NCBI GenBank assembly: GCA_938036545.1
Contig: CALHQJ010000133.1
Span: forward strand, 1 to 15,131
Length of the DNA: 15,131 bases
Source of the DNA: an uncultured Clostridium sp.
GTDB taxonomy: Bacteria > Bacillota > Clostridia > Lachnospirales > Lachnospiraceae
Direction: 5' to 3'
Part shown: positions 7,806 to 14,887 of the stretch, piece after piece
Numbering within the stretch: position 1 is the stretch's first letter
Layout of the letters: every line of letters starts with the position of its first letter
Notes under the pieces: model-generated
What the model saw: only the letters and a program-made list of their open reading frames with translations
The model's database searches: none
Told to the model about the DNA's origin: nothing
Position numbers and translations under genes: made by a program

Positions 7806-8351
7806 TTATATATGCTTACAACGGGCTTTTGGCATCTTCTCTTTAAAATATGCCCTCAGCTTCTCTTCTTTTTCTCCGGCTACAGACTTTGGAAGCAAAA
7901 AGGCATGAATCCTGTCTTTATAAAGGATAAACTGCCATTTATTTCCCACAATCTGGTACATGGCTTCCCAGGGAATGGTACCGGTCTGGCCATCCTGTTC
8001 CACTGTCACCCCATCATCTCCAAAAGAGAGAACCATAGGTTCTCTTACCGCCGGAGCCTGAGCCTGCCGTTTTGCTTTTAAATACAGAGTTCCAGGCTGC
8101 CACACAGTAAACATCAATACGCACATTACCAAAAGTACCCGATAAGGGCCGCTTACTACCGCCCACTGGGTAATCAGCAAATAAACTGCCGCAATGGTAA
8201 ACAGCACATTAAACACGCCTAAATACCCTTTATTGGCATGGTACATGGAAAACTTCCAGAGCTCTGCTGCATTAAGAGTTACCGGAAAAGAAAATGCCGG
8301 CGGTTTGGCAAGGGCCTCACATTGGGCGTCCTGAGTTTTCGTTTCTTCCAT
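7806..8351 (-). CDS. YcxB-like membrane protein of unknown function
   Basis: A 181-residue protein with a soluble N-terminal part, two transmembrane segments (GVFNVLFTIAAVYLLITQW and, after a short loop, YRVLLVMCVLMFTVW) and a cytosolic C-terminal domain. The C-terminal pattern (IPWEAMYQIVGNKWQFILY, then AFLLPKS) fits the YcxB-like family, whose function is not established. The open frame extends eight codons upstream, but the ATG at 8351 has a perfect AGGAGG 6 nt before it and is preferred. It lies 35 bp after tex and runs directly into tsaE, so it is part of the tex-tsaE-tsaB-rimI operon. Confidence 0.75.
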   Translation of the reverse strand: MEETKTQDAQCEALAKPPAFSFPVTLNAAELWKFSMYHANKGYLGVFNVLFTIAAVYLLITQWAVVSGPYRVLLVMCVLMFTVWQPGTLYLKAKRQAQAPAVREPMVLSFGDDGVTVEQDGQTGTIPWEAMYQIVGNKWQFILYKDRIHAFLLPKSVAGEKEEKLRAYFKEKMPKARCKHI

Positions 8352-8386
8352 ATCTGACCTCCTGACCGAAATCAATGTAACAGTTC

Positions 8387-10528
8387 CTACAATTTCATAG
8401 AAAGGGAAATTCTCTTTTTATTTAAATCCACTGACAGGACCTTGACTTCCACCACATCTCCGACGCTGACCGCTTCCAGAGGATGCTTAATATACCGTTC
8501 TGTCATCTGGGAGATGTGTACCAGGCCGTCCTGGTGAACGCCAATGTCTACAAACGCGCCAAAGTCGATTACATTTCTTACTGTTCCCTTTAAAATCATG
8601 CCAGGGGTTAAATCTTTCATATCCAGCACGTCTGTACGCAGGATTGGCTTTGGCATTTCGTCACGGGGATCTCTGGCCGGCTTTTCCAGTTCCTTTGCAA
8701 TATCCAGAAGAGTAATTTCGCCAATTCCCAGCTCTTCGGAAAGCTTGTCCGGATTGGTAATTTTCTTGCTGATACCCTTTAAACCGCCGGATAAAATCTG
8801 TTCCGGCTCATACCCCAGGCTGGTCAGCAATTTTTCTGCCGCCTGATAGCTTTCCGGATGAACCGAGGTTCCATCCAGAGGATTGTCCCCCCCTTTGATT
8901 CGCATAAAGCCTGCGCACTGCTCAAATGCCTTTGGACCAAGCTTGGCTACTTTCAAAAGCTGTCTGCGGTTGGTAAAGGCCCCGTTTTCTTCACGGTAAG
9001 CCACAATATTTTTAGCCAGCGCCTTGCTGATTCCGGAAATATATTCTAACAAAGAAGCGCTGGCCGTATTTAAGTCTACGCCTACTTTATTCACACAGTC
9101 TTCCACCACGCCCTGTAACGTCTCGCTTAAATGCTTCTGATTCATATCGTGCTGATACTGACCGACGCCAATAGATTTGGGATCGATTTTTACCAGCTCA
9201 GACAGTGGATCCTGAAGGCGGCGTGCAATGGAAACCGCACTTCTCTGTCCCACATCAAACTGTGGAAATTCTTCTGTAGCCAGCTTGCTGGCAGAATATA
9301 CGGAAGCTCCTGCTTCATTGACGATAATATACTGAACCTGCTCCGGAATCTCCTTTAACAGTTCCACAATCACCTGTTCCGACTCTCTGGAAGCAGTACC
9401 GTTGCCTACGGAAATCAAAGAAACGTGGTACTTTTTAATCAGATCCTTAACTATCTTTTTCGCCTCTTCTACCTTATTCTGAGGAGCAGTTGGGTAAACT
9501 ACTACTGTATCCAGTACCTTACCAGTGCCGTCTACTACAGCCAGCTTGCATCCAGTTCGGAATGCAGGGTCCCAGCCTAACACAACCCGATTCTCAATGG
9601 GAGGCTGCATCAAAAGCTGCTCTAAGTTTTTGCCAAATACCTTAATAGCTCCGTCCTCTGCCATATCAGTCAAAGTGCTGCGAATCTCTCTCTCAATTGC
9701 AGGCGCAATCAGCCTGTCGTAGCTGTCTTCTGCCACTTCTCTTAGCACCGGAGCCGTATAAGGATTCTCTCTTGTAATCAGCTGTTTTTCCAAATAGCGG
9801 AGAATCTGCTCTCTGGGCGCTGAAATCTTTACTGTAAGAATCTTTTCCTTTTCTCCTCGGTTTAACGCCAGAATCCTGTGGCCTGCCGCTTTTTTAACCG
9901 GCTCTTCGTGATTATAATACATTTCATAAACGGAAGAGGTTTTTTCATCCTTTGCGGCTGAAGAAAGCATTCCCTGATCCATGGTAGCCTTGCGGATATA
10001 GGTGCGGAACTCTGCATTGTCGGAAACCGTCTCAGCCAGAATATCCTTTGCTCCTGCAATGGCGTCTTTGACAGTCGCCACTCCCTTTTCTTCAGAAACA
10101 TAATCCTTTGCCGCCTGTTCCAACGGCTCCTTTATCATTTGAAGAGAAATAATGTTGGCCAGGGGTTCCAGCCCTTTTTCCTTTGCAATAATCGCCCTGG
10201 TTCTTCGTTTTGGGCGGAAGGGACGGTATAAATCCTCTACTGCCACCAGTGTAGCTGCATCCAAAATCTGTTTTTCCAATTCCGGAGACAGTTTTTCCTG
10301 ATCGCGGATAGAAGAAATAACCTGTTCTTTCCGTTCCTCCAAGTTCCGTAAATAACGGAGTCTTTCATCCAGATTTCTAAGTATCTCATCATTTAAAGAG
10401 CCTGTTGCTTCTTTTCTGTAACGGGCAATAAATGGAATGGTATTGCCCTCATCAATCAATTTTACTGCCACTTCTACCTGCTGGCGGCCAATCTGCAGTT
10501 CTTGTTGTAATTGTTTAATAATGTCCAT
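8387..10528 (-). CDS. tex: Tex family S1 RNA-binding protein
   Basis: A 713-residue cytosolic nucleic-acid-binding protein of the Tex (toxin expression)/Spt6-like family, linked in other bacteria to transcription and RNA metabolism. Domains in order: the helical Tex N-terminal region (about 1-190, with NTIPFIARYRKEATG near the start), a YqgF/RNase H-like domain (about 310-450, VVLGWDPAFRTGCKLAVVD), helix-hairpin-helix repeats (about 490-560, LLEYISGISKALAKNIV and LLKVAKLGPKAFEQ), and one C-terminal S1 domain (640-713, GTVRNVIDFGAFVDIG). Length and order are normal. The start has an AAGGA site about 7 nt upstream. It is the first gene of the operon leading to tsaE, tsaB and rimI. Confidence 0.96.
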   Translation of the reverse strand: MDIIKQLQQELQIGRQQVEVAVKLIDEGNTIPFIARYRKEATGSLNDEILRNLDERLRYLRNLEERKEQVISSIRDQEKLSPELEKQILDAATLVAVEDLYRPFRPKRRTRAIIAKEKGLEPLANIISLQMIKEPLEQAAKDYVSEEKGVATVKDAIAGAKDILAETVSDNAEFRTYIRKATMDQGMLSSAAKDEKTSSVYEMYYNHEEPVKKAAGHRILALNRGEKEKILTVKISAPREQILRYLEKQLITRENPYTAPVLREVAEDSYDRLIAPAIEREIRSTLTDMAEDGAIKVFGKNLEQLLMQPPIENRVVLGWDPAFRTGCKLAVVDGTGKVLDTVVVYPTAPQNKVEEAKKIVKDLIKKYHVSLISVGNGTASRESEQVIVELLKEIPEQVQYIIVNEAGASVYSASKLATEEFPQFDVGQRSAVSIARRLQDPLSELVKIDPKSIGVGQYQHDMNQKHLSETLQGVVEDCVNKVGVDLNTASASLLEYISGISKALAKNIVAYREENGAFTNRRQLLKVAKLGPKAFEQCAGFMRIKGGDNPLDGTSVHPESYQAAEKLLTSLGYEPEQILSGGLKGISKKITNPDKLSEELGIGEITLLDIAKELEKPARDPRDEMPKPILRTDVLDMKDLTPGMILKGTVRNVIDFGAFVDIGVHQDGLVHISQMTERYIKHPLEAVSVGDVVEVKVLSVDLNKKRISLSMKL

Positions 10529-10561
10529 GCTTTTTCCTTTTCTGCTGTTTTTGATTTATCT

Positions 10562-10590
10562 ATTATAATTCATAGTCCTTTTCTTTGCAA
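10562..10590 (-). promoter_or_regulatory. Promoter of the tex operon
   Basis: On the minus strand: TTGCAA (10585-10590), a 17-bp spacer and a perfect TATAAT (10562-10567). The predicted start near 10555 leaves a leader of about 27 nt. It diverges from the plus-strand promoter at 10641-10669 in a 174-bp intergenic region with no other visible gene. Confidence 0.7.
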
Positions 10591-10640
10591 CAATTCACTG
10601 TTTTTTCACATTTATCCCCTTATTACAGGGCTCTGCCAGG

Positions 10641-10669
10641 TGGACAGGACGGCTTTTTCGTGTTAAAAT
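10641..10669 (+). promoter_or_regulatory. Promoter of the Q/N-rich DUF4190 gene
   Basis: Plus-strand TGGACA (10641-10646), a 17-bp spacer and TAAAAT (10664-10669) preceded by TGT (extended -10). Transcription should begin near 10676. The ribosome binding site GGAGG at 10691-10695 sits 7 nt before the ATG at 10703. Confidence 0.7.
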
Positions 10670-10702
10670 AAGCAAGTATATTTTACGAACGGAGGAAATC
10701 AT

Positions 10703-11284
10703 ATGACAGACTTTAATGATGACAATTTATATAGAAACCCCGAGGAAGGGTCTGAGCCGTCTCAACAGCCCCAGAGCAGCGGACAGGACAAAGCTCCGTC
10801 CCCCAATCAGAATGGTTCGGAGCAAAATCCCTGGCAGTATCCGCCTCAGAACTCCTACGGCCAGCCAGAACAAAATGGATACAATCAAAACAATTATGGC
10901 CAAAACAACTATAATCAGGGTTATTATCAGAACCCCAATCAAAATCCCTACTACACCGTTCCGCCCCAGGGACAGCCGCCTAAAAAGGAAAGCAATCCTA
11001 TGGCCGTCACTTCTATGGTTTTAGGTATTTTTTCAATTATCTCCTGCTGCGCTTCTCCTTTGGCAGTTCTTTTAGGCATCGGCGGAATCGTACTGGCCAT
11101 CCTTTCCAAAAAAGGGCAGCCTATGAGCGGTTTTGCCATTGCAGGTATTATTTTATCTGCCCTTGGACTGATTATCAGCCTGGCATTTTTTGCATATTAT
11201 CTGTTTGTTCTTTCTATGATGAAAGACCCCAGATATGCTGCATTCTTTAACGAAATTCTCGAACAGTACGAAATGCTTCAATAA
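10703..11284 (+). CDS. Q/N/Y/P-rich protein with a C-terminal DUF4190-type membrane domain
   Basis: A 193-residue protein of two unlike halves. Residues 1 to about 97 are low complexity, rich in Gln, Asn, Tyr, Pro and Gly, with repeated units such as NNYGQNNYNQGYYQNPNQNP (68-87); this half is presumably disordered. Residues about 101-136 and 143-172 are two hydrophobic helical regions with AVTSMVLGIFSI and a Gly-rich turn, as in DUF4190 proteins, followed by a short charged tail. The function is unknown. There is no signal peptide before the disordered part, so that half likely faces the cytosol. It is the only convincing plus-strand gene, has its own promoter and strong ribosome binding site, and ends in the bidirectional terminator. 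Confidence 0.88.
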   Translation: MTDFNDDNLYRNPEEGSEPSQQPQSSGQDKAPSPNQNGSEQNPWQYPPQNSYGQPEQNGYNQNNYGQNNYNQGYYQNPNQNPYYTVPPQGQPPKKESNPMAVTSMVLGIFSIISCCASPLAVLLGIGGIVLAILSKKGQPMSGFAIAGIILSALGLIISLAFFAYYLFVLSMMKDPRYAAFFNEILEQYEMLQ

Positions 11285-11350
11285 AAAAAGTCTCCCGCAG
11301 AAGTCCGTGCTCCTGATAGGATGCACCTGTCTTCTTTGGGAGACTTTTTT
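11283..11350. terminator. Long bidirectional terminator between convergent genes
   Basis: A near-continuous hairpin of 68 nt. The outer arms are 11283-11296 and 11338-11350 (GTCTCCC/GGGAGAC flanked by A and T runs), then AGAAG/CTTCT, GTGC/GCAC and TCCT/AGGA close on the triloop GAT (11315-11317). T runs flank it on both strands, so it can end the plus-strand DUF4190 gene and the minus-strand lysC/DUF2752 unit. The stop codons of both genes touch the outer arms. Confidence 0.9.
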
Positions 11351-11772
11351 CAGGGCATTAATTCAATTTCCCAGATAAGAAGAATCCCGTTCTTTACAAT
11401 CCAGTTTATCAAAACCACCGCCAAGCCGCCTATGGCCCACCAGCGATAGCGCCTTAAAAAAGCCTCTTTCCGACTGACTTTTCCATATGAATAAGGCCTG
11501 AACTGCCTATAGATCCAGATGCAGGATTCCAGGCAAAGGGCCGCTGTCATATACAGGACAAAGGGATGAAAATACAGACTCTTTAATATCTGGCCGGACA
11601 GCAGAGCCTTTACTGCCCGCGTCCCTCCGCATCCCGGACAATACAGTCCGGTAAAAATGCGAAAAAGGCAGGGCAGGCCCTCTGCAGCCTGTCCTGCCTC
11701 CAAAAGGGAATTAATCTGCCAGATCAAAGGCATCATGCACCAGGCGCATAGCCCGATTCGCATCCTGTTCAT
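11350..11772 (-). CDS. DUF2752 family small membrane protein, overlapping the end of lysC
   Basis: About 140 residues with the family signature TGLYCPGCGGTRA, followed after about 17 residues by FHPF. Hydrophobic segments are at the N-terminus (IGLCAWCMMPLIWQINSLL), in the middle (PFVLYMTAALCLESCIWIY) and near the C-terminus (WWAIGGLAVVLINWIV). The function is unknown; the paired Cys suggest metal binding or a disulfide, which is inference. The start is uncertain: ATG at 11772 or 11763 gives a full first membrane segment encoded inside lysC in another frame, while later ATGs near 11735 shorten it. None has a good ribosome binding site, so translation may be coupled to lysC. It ends at the bidirectional terminator. 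Confidence 0.78.
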   Translation of the reverse strand: MNRMRIGLCAWCMMPLIWQINSLLEAGQAAEGLPCLFRIFTGLYCPGCGGTRAVKALLSGQILKSLYFHPFVLYMTAALCLESCIWIYRQFRPYSYGKVSRKEAFLRRYRWWAIGGLAVVLINWIVKNGILLIWEIELMP

Positions 11773-12919
11773 CAATCAGAACCGTAATCCGAATCTCTGA
11801 TGTGGCGATCATCTTTATATTGATTCCTCCATTGGCTAAGGCTTCAAACATCTTGGCCGCAACACCAGGATTGCTGACCATGCCCGCTCCGATAATCGAT
11901 ACCTTGGCTACGGTTTCATCACAGGTAATCTGGCTGGCTGTAAAGGTTTCTTTATTTTCATTTAAAATATCCAGAGTCTCTGCCAGGTCTGTACGAGCTA
12001 CGGTAAAGGAAATATCCTTCTTATCTTCCCTTCCTACAGACTGGATAATAATATCTACATTAATCTGATTTTTTGCCAGCATATTAAAAATCCGGAAAGC
12101 AATTCCAGGCTCGTTTTTTACTCCTAATACGGAAATTCTGGCAGTATTTTTATCTACGGCAACGCCGCTTACCAGCATACGTTCCACTTTCGTCTCCTCC
12201 TTTACAACAGTTCCTTCTGCCCTTGTCAAACTGGAAAGAACCACCAGTTCTACTCCATACTTTTTCGCCATCTCCACAGAACGATTGTGAAGAATTTTGG
12301 CCCCTAAGGATGCAAATTCCAGCATTTCATCATAGGAAACCTCCGTCAGCTTTCTGGCGTTGGGGACAATTCTGGGATCAGCCGTATAGACGCCTTCTAC
12401 ATCAGTATAGATTTCACACCGATCTGCCCGCAAGGCAGCCGCAATGGCTACTGCTGTCGTATCCGATCCGCCTCTTCCCAGGGTTGTCATATCATCATAA
12501 CGGTTAATCCCCTGGAATCCGGTAACAATGACAATCTTTCGGGAATCCAGCTCGTGGCGAATCCTTTGGGTATCTATTTTTTTCAGTTTTGCCTTGGTGT
12601 AGGCAGTGGTTGTCTGCATTCCTGCCTGGGCAGCATTCAGGGAAATAGCCGGAACTCCCAGAGAATGCATAGCCATAGCCATAAGGGCCACAGACACCTG
12701 CTCTCCGGTTACCAGCAGCATATCCAGTTCCCGTTTTGGCGGATTATAGTTAATCTCATAGGCCTTACTCAAAAGGCCGTCTGTGGTCTTTCCCATTGCC
12801 GACAATACCACCACTACGTCATTGCCTTTTTCATAATCTTCTATGCAGCGTCTTGCCACATTCATAATTTTATCTTTATCTGCGACGGAACTTCCGCCGA
12901 ACTTTTTTACAATCAGCAT
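11711..12919 (-). CDS. lysC: Aspartokinase, Bacillus AKII (alpha/beta) type
   Basis: Phosphorylates aspartate, the first step to lysine, threonine, methionine and diaminopimelate. With the chosen start it has 402 residues. Seen: KKFGGSSV (5-12), GRGGSDTTA (148-156) and YTDVEGVYTADPR (171-183) in the kinase domain, then two ACT domains from about residue 255 to the end (VSGVAVDKNTARISV and AKVSIIGAGM). The frame is open eleven codons further upstream, but the ATG at 12919 has GGAGGA about 5 nt before it and gives the usual N-terminus MLIVKKFGG. An internal start for a beta subunit is annotated separately. It follows hom by 45 bp, and its last 62 bp overlap the DUF2752 gene. Confidence 0.95.
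   Translation of the reverse strand: MLIVKKFGGSSVADKDKIMNVARRCIEDYEKGNDVVVVLSAMGKTTDGLLSKAYEINYNPPKRELDMLLVTGEQVSVALMAMAMHSLGVPAISLNAAQAGMQTTTAYTKAKLKKIDTQRIRHELDSRKIVIVTGFQGINRYDDMTTLGRGGSDTTAVAIAAALRADRCEIYTDVEGVYTADPRIVPNARKLTEVSYDEMLEFASLGAKILHNRSVEMAKKYGVELVVLSSLTRAEGTVVKEETKVERMLVSGVAVDKNTARISVLGVKNEPGIAFRIFNMLAKNQINVDIIIQSVGREDKKDISFTVARTDLAETLDILNENKETFTASQITCDETVAKVSIIGAGMVSNPGVAAKMFEALANGGINIKMIATSEIRITVLIDEQDANRAMRLVHDAFDLAD
12185..12201 (-). promoter_or_regulatory. Internal ribosome binding site and GTG start for an aspartokinase beta subunit
   Basis: Inside lysC, a perfect AGGAGG (12196-12201) is followed after 8 nt by an in-frame GTG (12185-12187), codon 245 of 402. Starting there would give a 158-residue protein made of the two ACT domains. 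In Bacillus subtilis LysC the beta subunit is made from an in-frame internal start at codon 246, almost the same place. The match in position and spacing supports, but does not prove, real use. Confidence 0.65.
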
Positions 12920-12964
12920 GGTCTCCTCCCTGTTTGCAGCAGACCGCTGCAAAATGATGCCGTT

Positions 12965-14221
12965 TTATTCTGCCCGTATTATGCTGATAATACCGGAAAT
13001 ACACTCTTTTTTCTGATTAAACTCCGCCTCTGTCATAGGACTTGTCAAAATTCCTACTTCAGGCAATCCTGGAATTTCGATGCGCTTTTCTGCCTGAAGC
13101 AGCTGGCAAAGCTTCTCTGTCTCAGGCAGAGCTGTGCCGTCAATTCTTACAAAATAACGGAAGGTTCCGCTGGAAATCGGCCCAATGTCCTGCTTTTCCC
13201 CTGTCCATCCCAGAGGAATGTTTTCTTCACTGTAAACTGCCGCTTCTATCATATCTGCCACAACTGCGCTGGCAGTAGGAAGCTTTCCTGCTCCGCTTCC
13301 AAAATACATGGAAGTCCCCAGCATATTTCCCTTTACCAAAATTCCATTGTAAACGTCATTCACTCCATACAATGGATTATCCGGGCCAATCATCACAGGT
13401 GCTACGAAAGCAGTAACCCTGTCTCCTTCTATCCGGCTGGAACCCAACAGCTTTACAGACATTCCCAGCTTCTCTGCATATTTAAAATCAATGTCTGTAA
13501 TTTTTGTAATTCCTTCTGTATAAATATCCTCAAAATCTACTTCTTTTCCCGTAGCCATGGCCGTTAAAATCGCAATTTTACGGCAGGTATCATAACCTTC
13601 CACGTCTGCTTCCGGATTTCGCTCTGCATACCCTAAATCCTGAGCCTCCTTTAAGGCGTCTTCAAAGGTCTCGCCATATCGATCCATCTTCGTCAGAATA
13701 TAGTTGGTGGTTCCATTTAGAATGCCGGTAATTTCTTCAATTCTTTCACCAGACAGGCTGCGGTACAATGTCCGGATAATGGGAATTCCTCCGCCTGTAC
13801 TGGCTTCAAATAAGAAATTCACCTGTTTTTCCCTGGCAATTTCTAAAAGCTCTGTACCGCATGCCGCCACCAGGGCTTTATTAGACGTTACCACATGCTT
13901 TCCTGCCAGCAGGCAGTTCTTTACAAATTCATAGGCCGGATGAACGCCGCCCATGGTTTCTACCACAATCCTTACTTCCGGATCTTCTGCAATCACGTTA
14001 ATGTCATGGATAATTTTATGCTCTACCGATGTTCCGGCAAACTCCCGAAGATCCAGAACGTATTTTACCTCAATTTCTTTTCCTGCGCTTTTTGCCACCA
14101 CATCCCGATTTTTCTCCAGGACTTCCACTACACCGGAACCAATGGTTCCATATCCCATAACTGCTGCAGCTATCTTTTTGGTTTCCATTCCTTTTGCGTC
14201 CATCTCCATAATCCTTTCCAT
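12965..14221 (-). CDS. hom: Homoserine dehydrogenase
   Basis: NAD(P)-dependent reduction of aspartate semialdehyde to homoserine, the branch point to threonine and methionine. The protein has 418 residues from the first ATG. The Rossmann motif GYGTIGSG (23-30), GILNGTTNYILTKM (167-179) and DVEGYDTCRK (206-215, with the catalytic Asp and Lys region) are clear. The C-terminal tail after about residue 352 (FRYFVRI and on) is ACT-like but shorter than usual and lacks the recognisable DxPGVL effector loop. Several ATGs are possible (14221, 14209, 14203, 14188); none has an ideal site, although AAAGG lies 9 nt before the one at 14203. It starts 10 bp after the pheB-like gene, so translation is probably coupled. 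Confidence 0.95.
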   Translation of the reverse strand: MERIMEMDAKGMETKKIAAAVMGYGTIGSGVVEVLEKNRDVVAKSAGKEIEVKYVLDLREFAGTSVEHKIIHDINVIAEDPEVRIVVETMGGVHPAYEFVKNCLLAGKHVVTSNKALVAACGTELLEIAREKQVNFLFEASTGGGIPIIRTLYRSLSGERIEEITGILNGTTNYILTKMDRYGETFEDALKEAQDLGYAERNPEADVEGYDTCRKIAILTAMATGKEVDFEDIYTEGITKITDIDFKYAEKLGMSVKLLGSSRIEGDRVTAFVAPVMIGPDNPLYGVNDVYNGILVKGNMLGTSMYFGSGAGKLPTASAVVADMIEAAVYSEENIPLGWTGEKQDIGPISSGTFRYFVRIDGTALPETEKLCQLLQAEKRIEIPGLPEVGILTSPMTEAEFNQKKECISGIISIIRAE

Positions 14222-14231
14222 CTTTTTTGTG

Positions 14232-14675
14232 CTATTCTCTGGCTAAAATCTTCACATAATGGATACCGTTCATAATCTCCATCTCTTCTATCATGCTGGA
14301 AACATTACCTGTATGACTCTGAACCTCCACGCTTAACGTCAGCATTGCCACGCCGTTGACCGGAATACTTTGATGAATTGTCAAAATGTTAGCCTTATAC
14401 ACTGCCACCACATGCAAAAGATCGGAAAGCAGCCCCTGCTCGTCATCCATTTGAATAACCAAAGTAATTGTTTTTCCTTTCGTATTGTCATAGAAAGGAA
14501 ATATATCATCTTTATATTTATAAAAAGAACTTCGGCTGATTCCGACCCTGTCTGTAGCTTCCTGGACGGTAATGGCCCGTTCAGATTCCAAAAGGCGTTT
14601 CGCCTCTACTACCTTTAGAAGCACTTCCGGAACTGCCCTCTGTTTTAACACAAAATATTTACTTTTGTCTCCCAT
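14232..14675 (-). CDS. ACT-domain regulatory protein of the PheB (UPF0735) family
   Basis: A 147-residue protein. The N-terminal half holds a helix-turn-helix-like segment (ITVQEATDRVGISRSSFYKYKDDIFPF, within residues 35-61), and the C-terminal half is a single ACT domain (TLVIQMDDEQGLLSDLLHVV and on, from about residue 70). Sequence and length match the Bacillus PheB group, despite that name not a proven chorismate mutase. ACT domains bind amino acids; the ligand here is unknown. As first gene of a unit with hom and lysC it could sense an aspartate-family amino acid, which is inference. The start has an AGAGGGG site about 4-5 nt upstream. Confidence 0.88.
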   Translation of the reverse strand: MGDKSKYFVLKQRAVPEVLLKVVEAKRLLESERAITVQEATDRVGISRSSFYKYKDDIFPFYDNTKGKTITLVIQMDDEQGLLSDLLHVVAVYKANILTIHQSIPVNGVAMLTLSVEVQSHTGNVSSMIEEMEIMNGIHYVKILARE

Positions 14676-14741
14676 AATTCCCCTCTTATTCTCGGCTGTA
14701 TGTATGTCCGTACATAAAACACATTTGTATTCATGGAAAAG

Positions 14742-14770
14742 ATATTATCACATTCATTCTAAGTATGCAA
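14742..14770 (-). promoter_or_regulatory. Candidate promoter of the pheB-like/hom/lysC operon
   Basis: On the minus strand: TTGCAT (14765-14770), a 17-bp spacer and TAATAT (14742-14747) with an extended TGA before it. An overlapping alternative -10 is GATAAT. The leader of roughly 60 nt contains an inverted repeat TATGT-CCGT-ACATA (14703-14716). I see no lysine riboswitch, T-box or leader-peptide attenuator in the 212 bp between pheB-like and prfB. Confidence 0.5.
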
Positions 14771-14800
14771 CCACTTTTCCTGTTTTTTTCCAGGTACTTG

Positions 14801-14834
14801 CAACCGTCCAGCCATGCATCTTCTTGCCCGCTGA
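14801..14834. repeat. Partial, inverted copy of the element at 246-397
   Basis: Read on the plus strand it matches the minus strand of about 363-394 in 29 of 32 positions, sharing the unbroken 18-mer CAGCCATGCATCTTCTTG and then CCGCTG. Only one arm of the full element is present, ending close to the prfB terminator hairpin. It is non-coding and lies between the terminator and the pheB-like promoter. Confidence 0.7.
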
Positions 14835-14842
14835 CAACAAAT

Positions 14843-14867
14843 CAGCCCGAACAATCTGTTCGGGCTG
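14843..14867 (-). terminator. Terminator of prfB
   Basis: A perfect 10-bp stem, CAGCCCGAAC with GTTCGGGCTG, and a 5-nt loop. On the minus strand it is followed by the imperfect U-rich tail ATTTGTTGT. On the plus strand CTGCTG and then TTTTTATTT follow, so it could also stop plus-strand transcripts, but no plus-strand gene is visible before it. Confidence 0.7.
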
Positions 14868-14887
14868 CTGCTGTTTTTATTTAGCTG

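Noticed and set aside
12920..12952. Upstream ATG adding eleven residues to aspartokinase.
   Set aside because: The ATG at 12919 has a strong GGAGGA site and matches the conserved N-terminus of the family.
12554..13567. A 337-codon open frame on the plus strand, antisense to hom and lysC.
   Set aside because: It is rich in His, Cys, Phe and Ser with no family signature, spans two well-identified genes and has no ribosome binding site. It is a codon-usage shadow.
14843..14880. A plus-strand small RNA ending at the hairpin with the TTTTTATTT tail.
   Set aside because: No plus-strand promoter could be identified nearby, and the hairpin is explained as the prfB terminator. It remains possible if RNA-seq shows a plus-strand transcript.
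14676..14887. Possible riboswitch or T-box controlling the pheB-like/hom/lysC operon.
   Set aside because: The available leader from the likely start is only about 60 nt. No L-box core, T-box sequence or terminator/antiterminator pair was seen.
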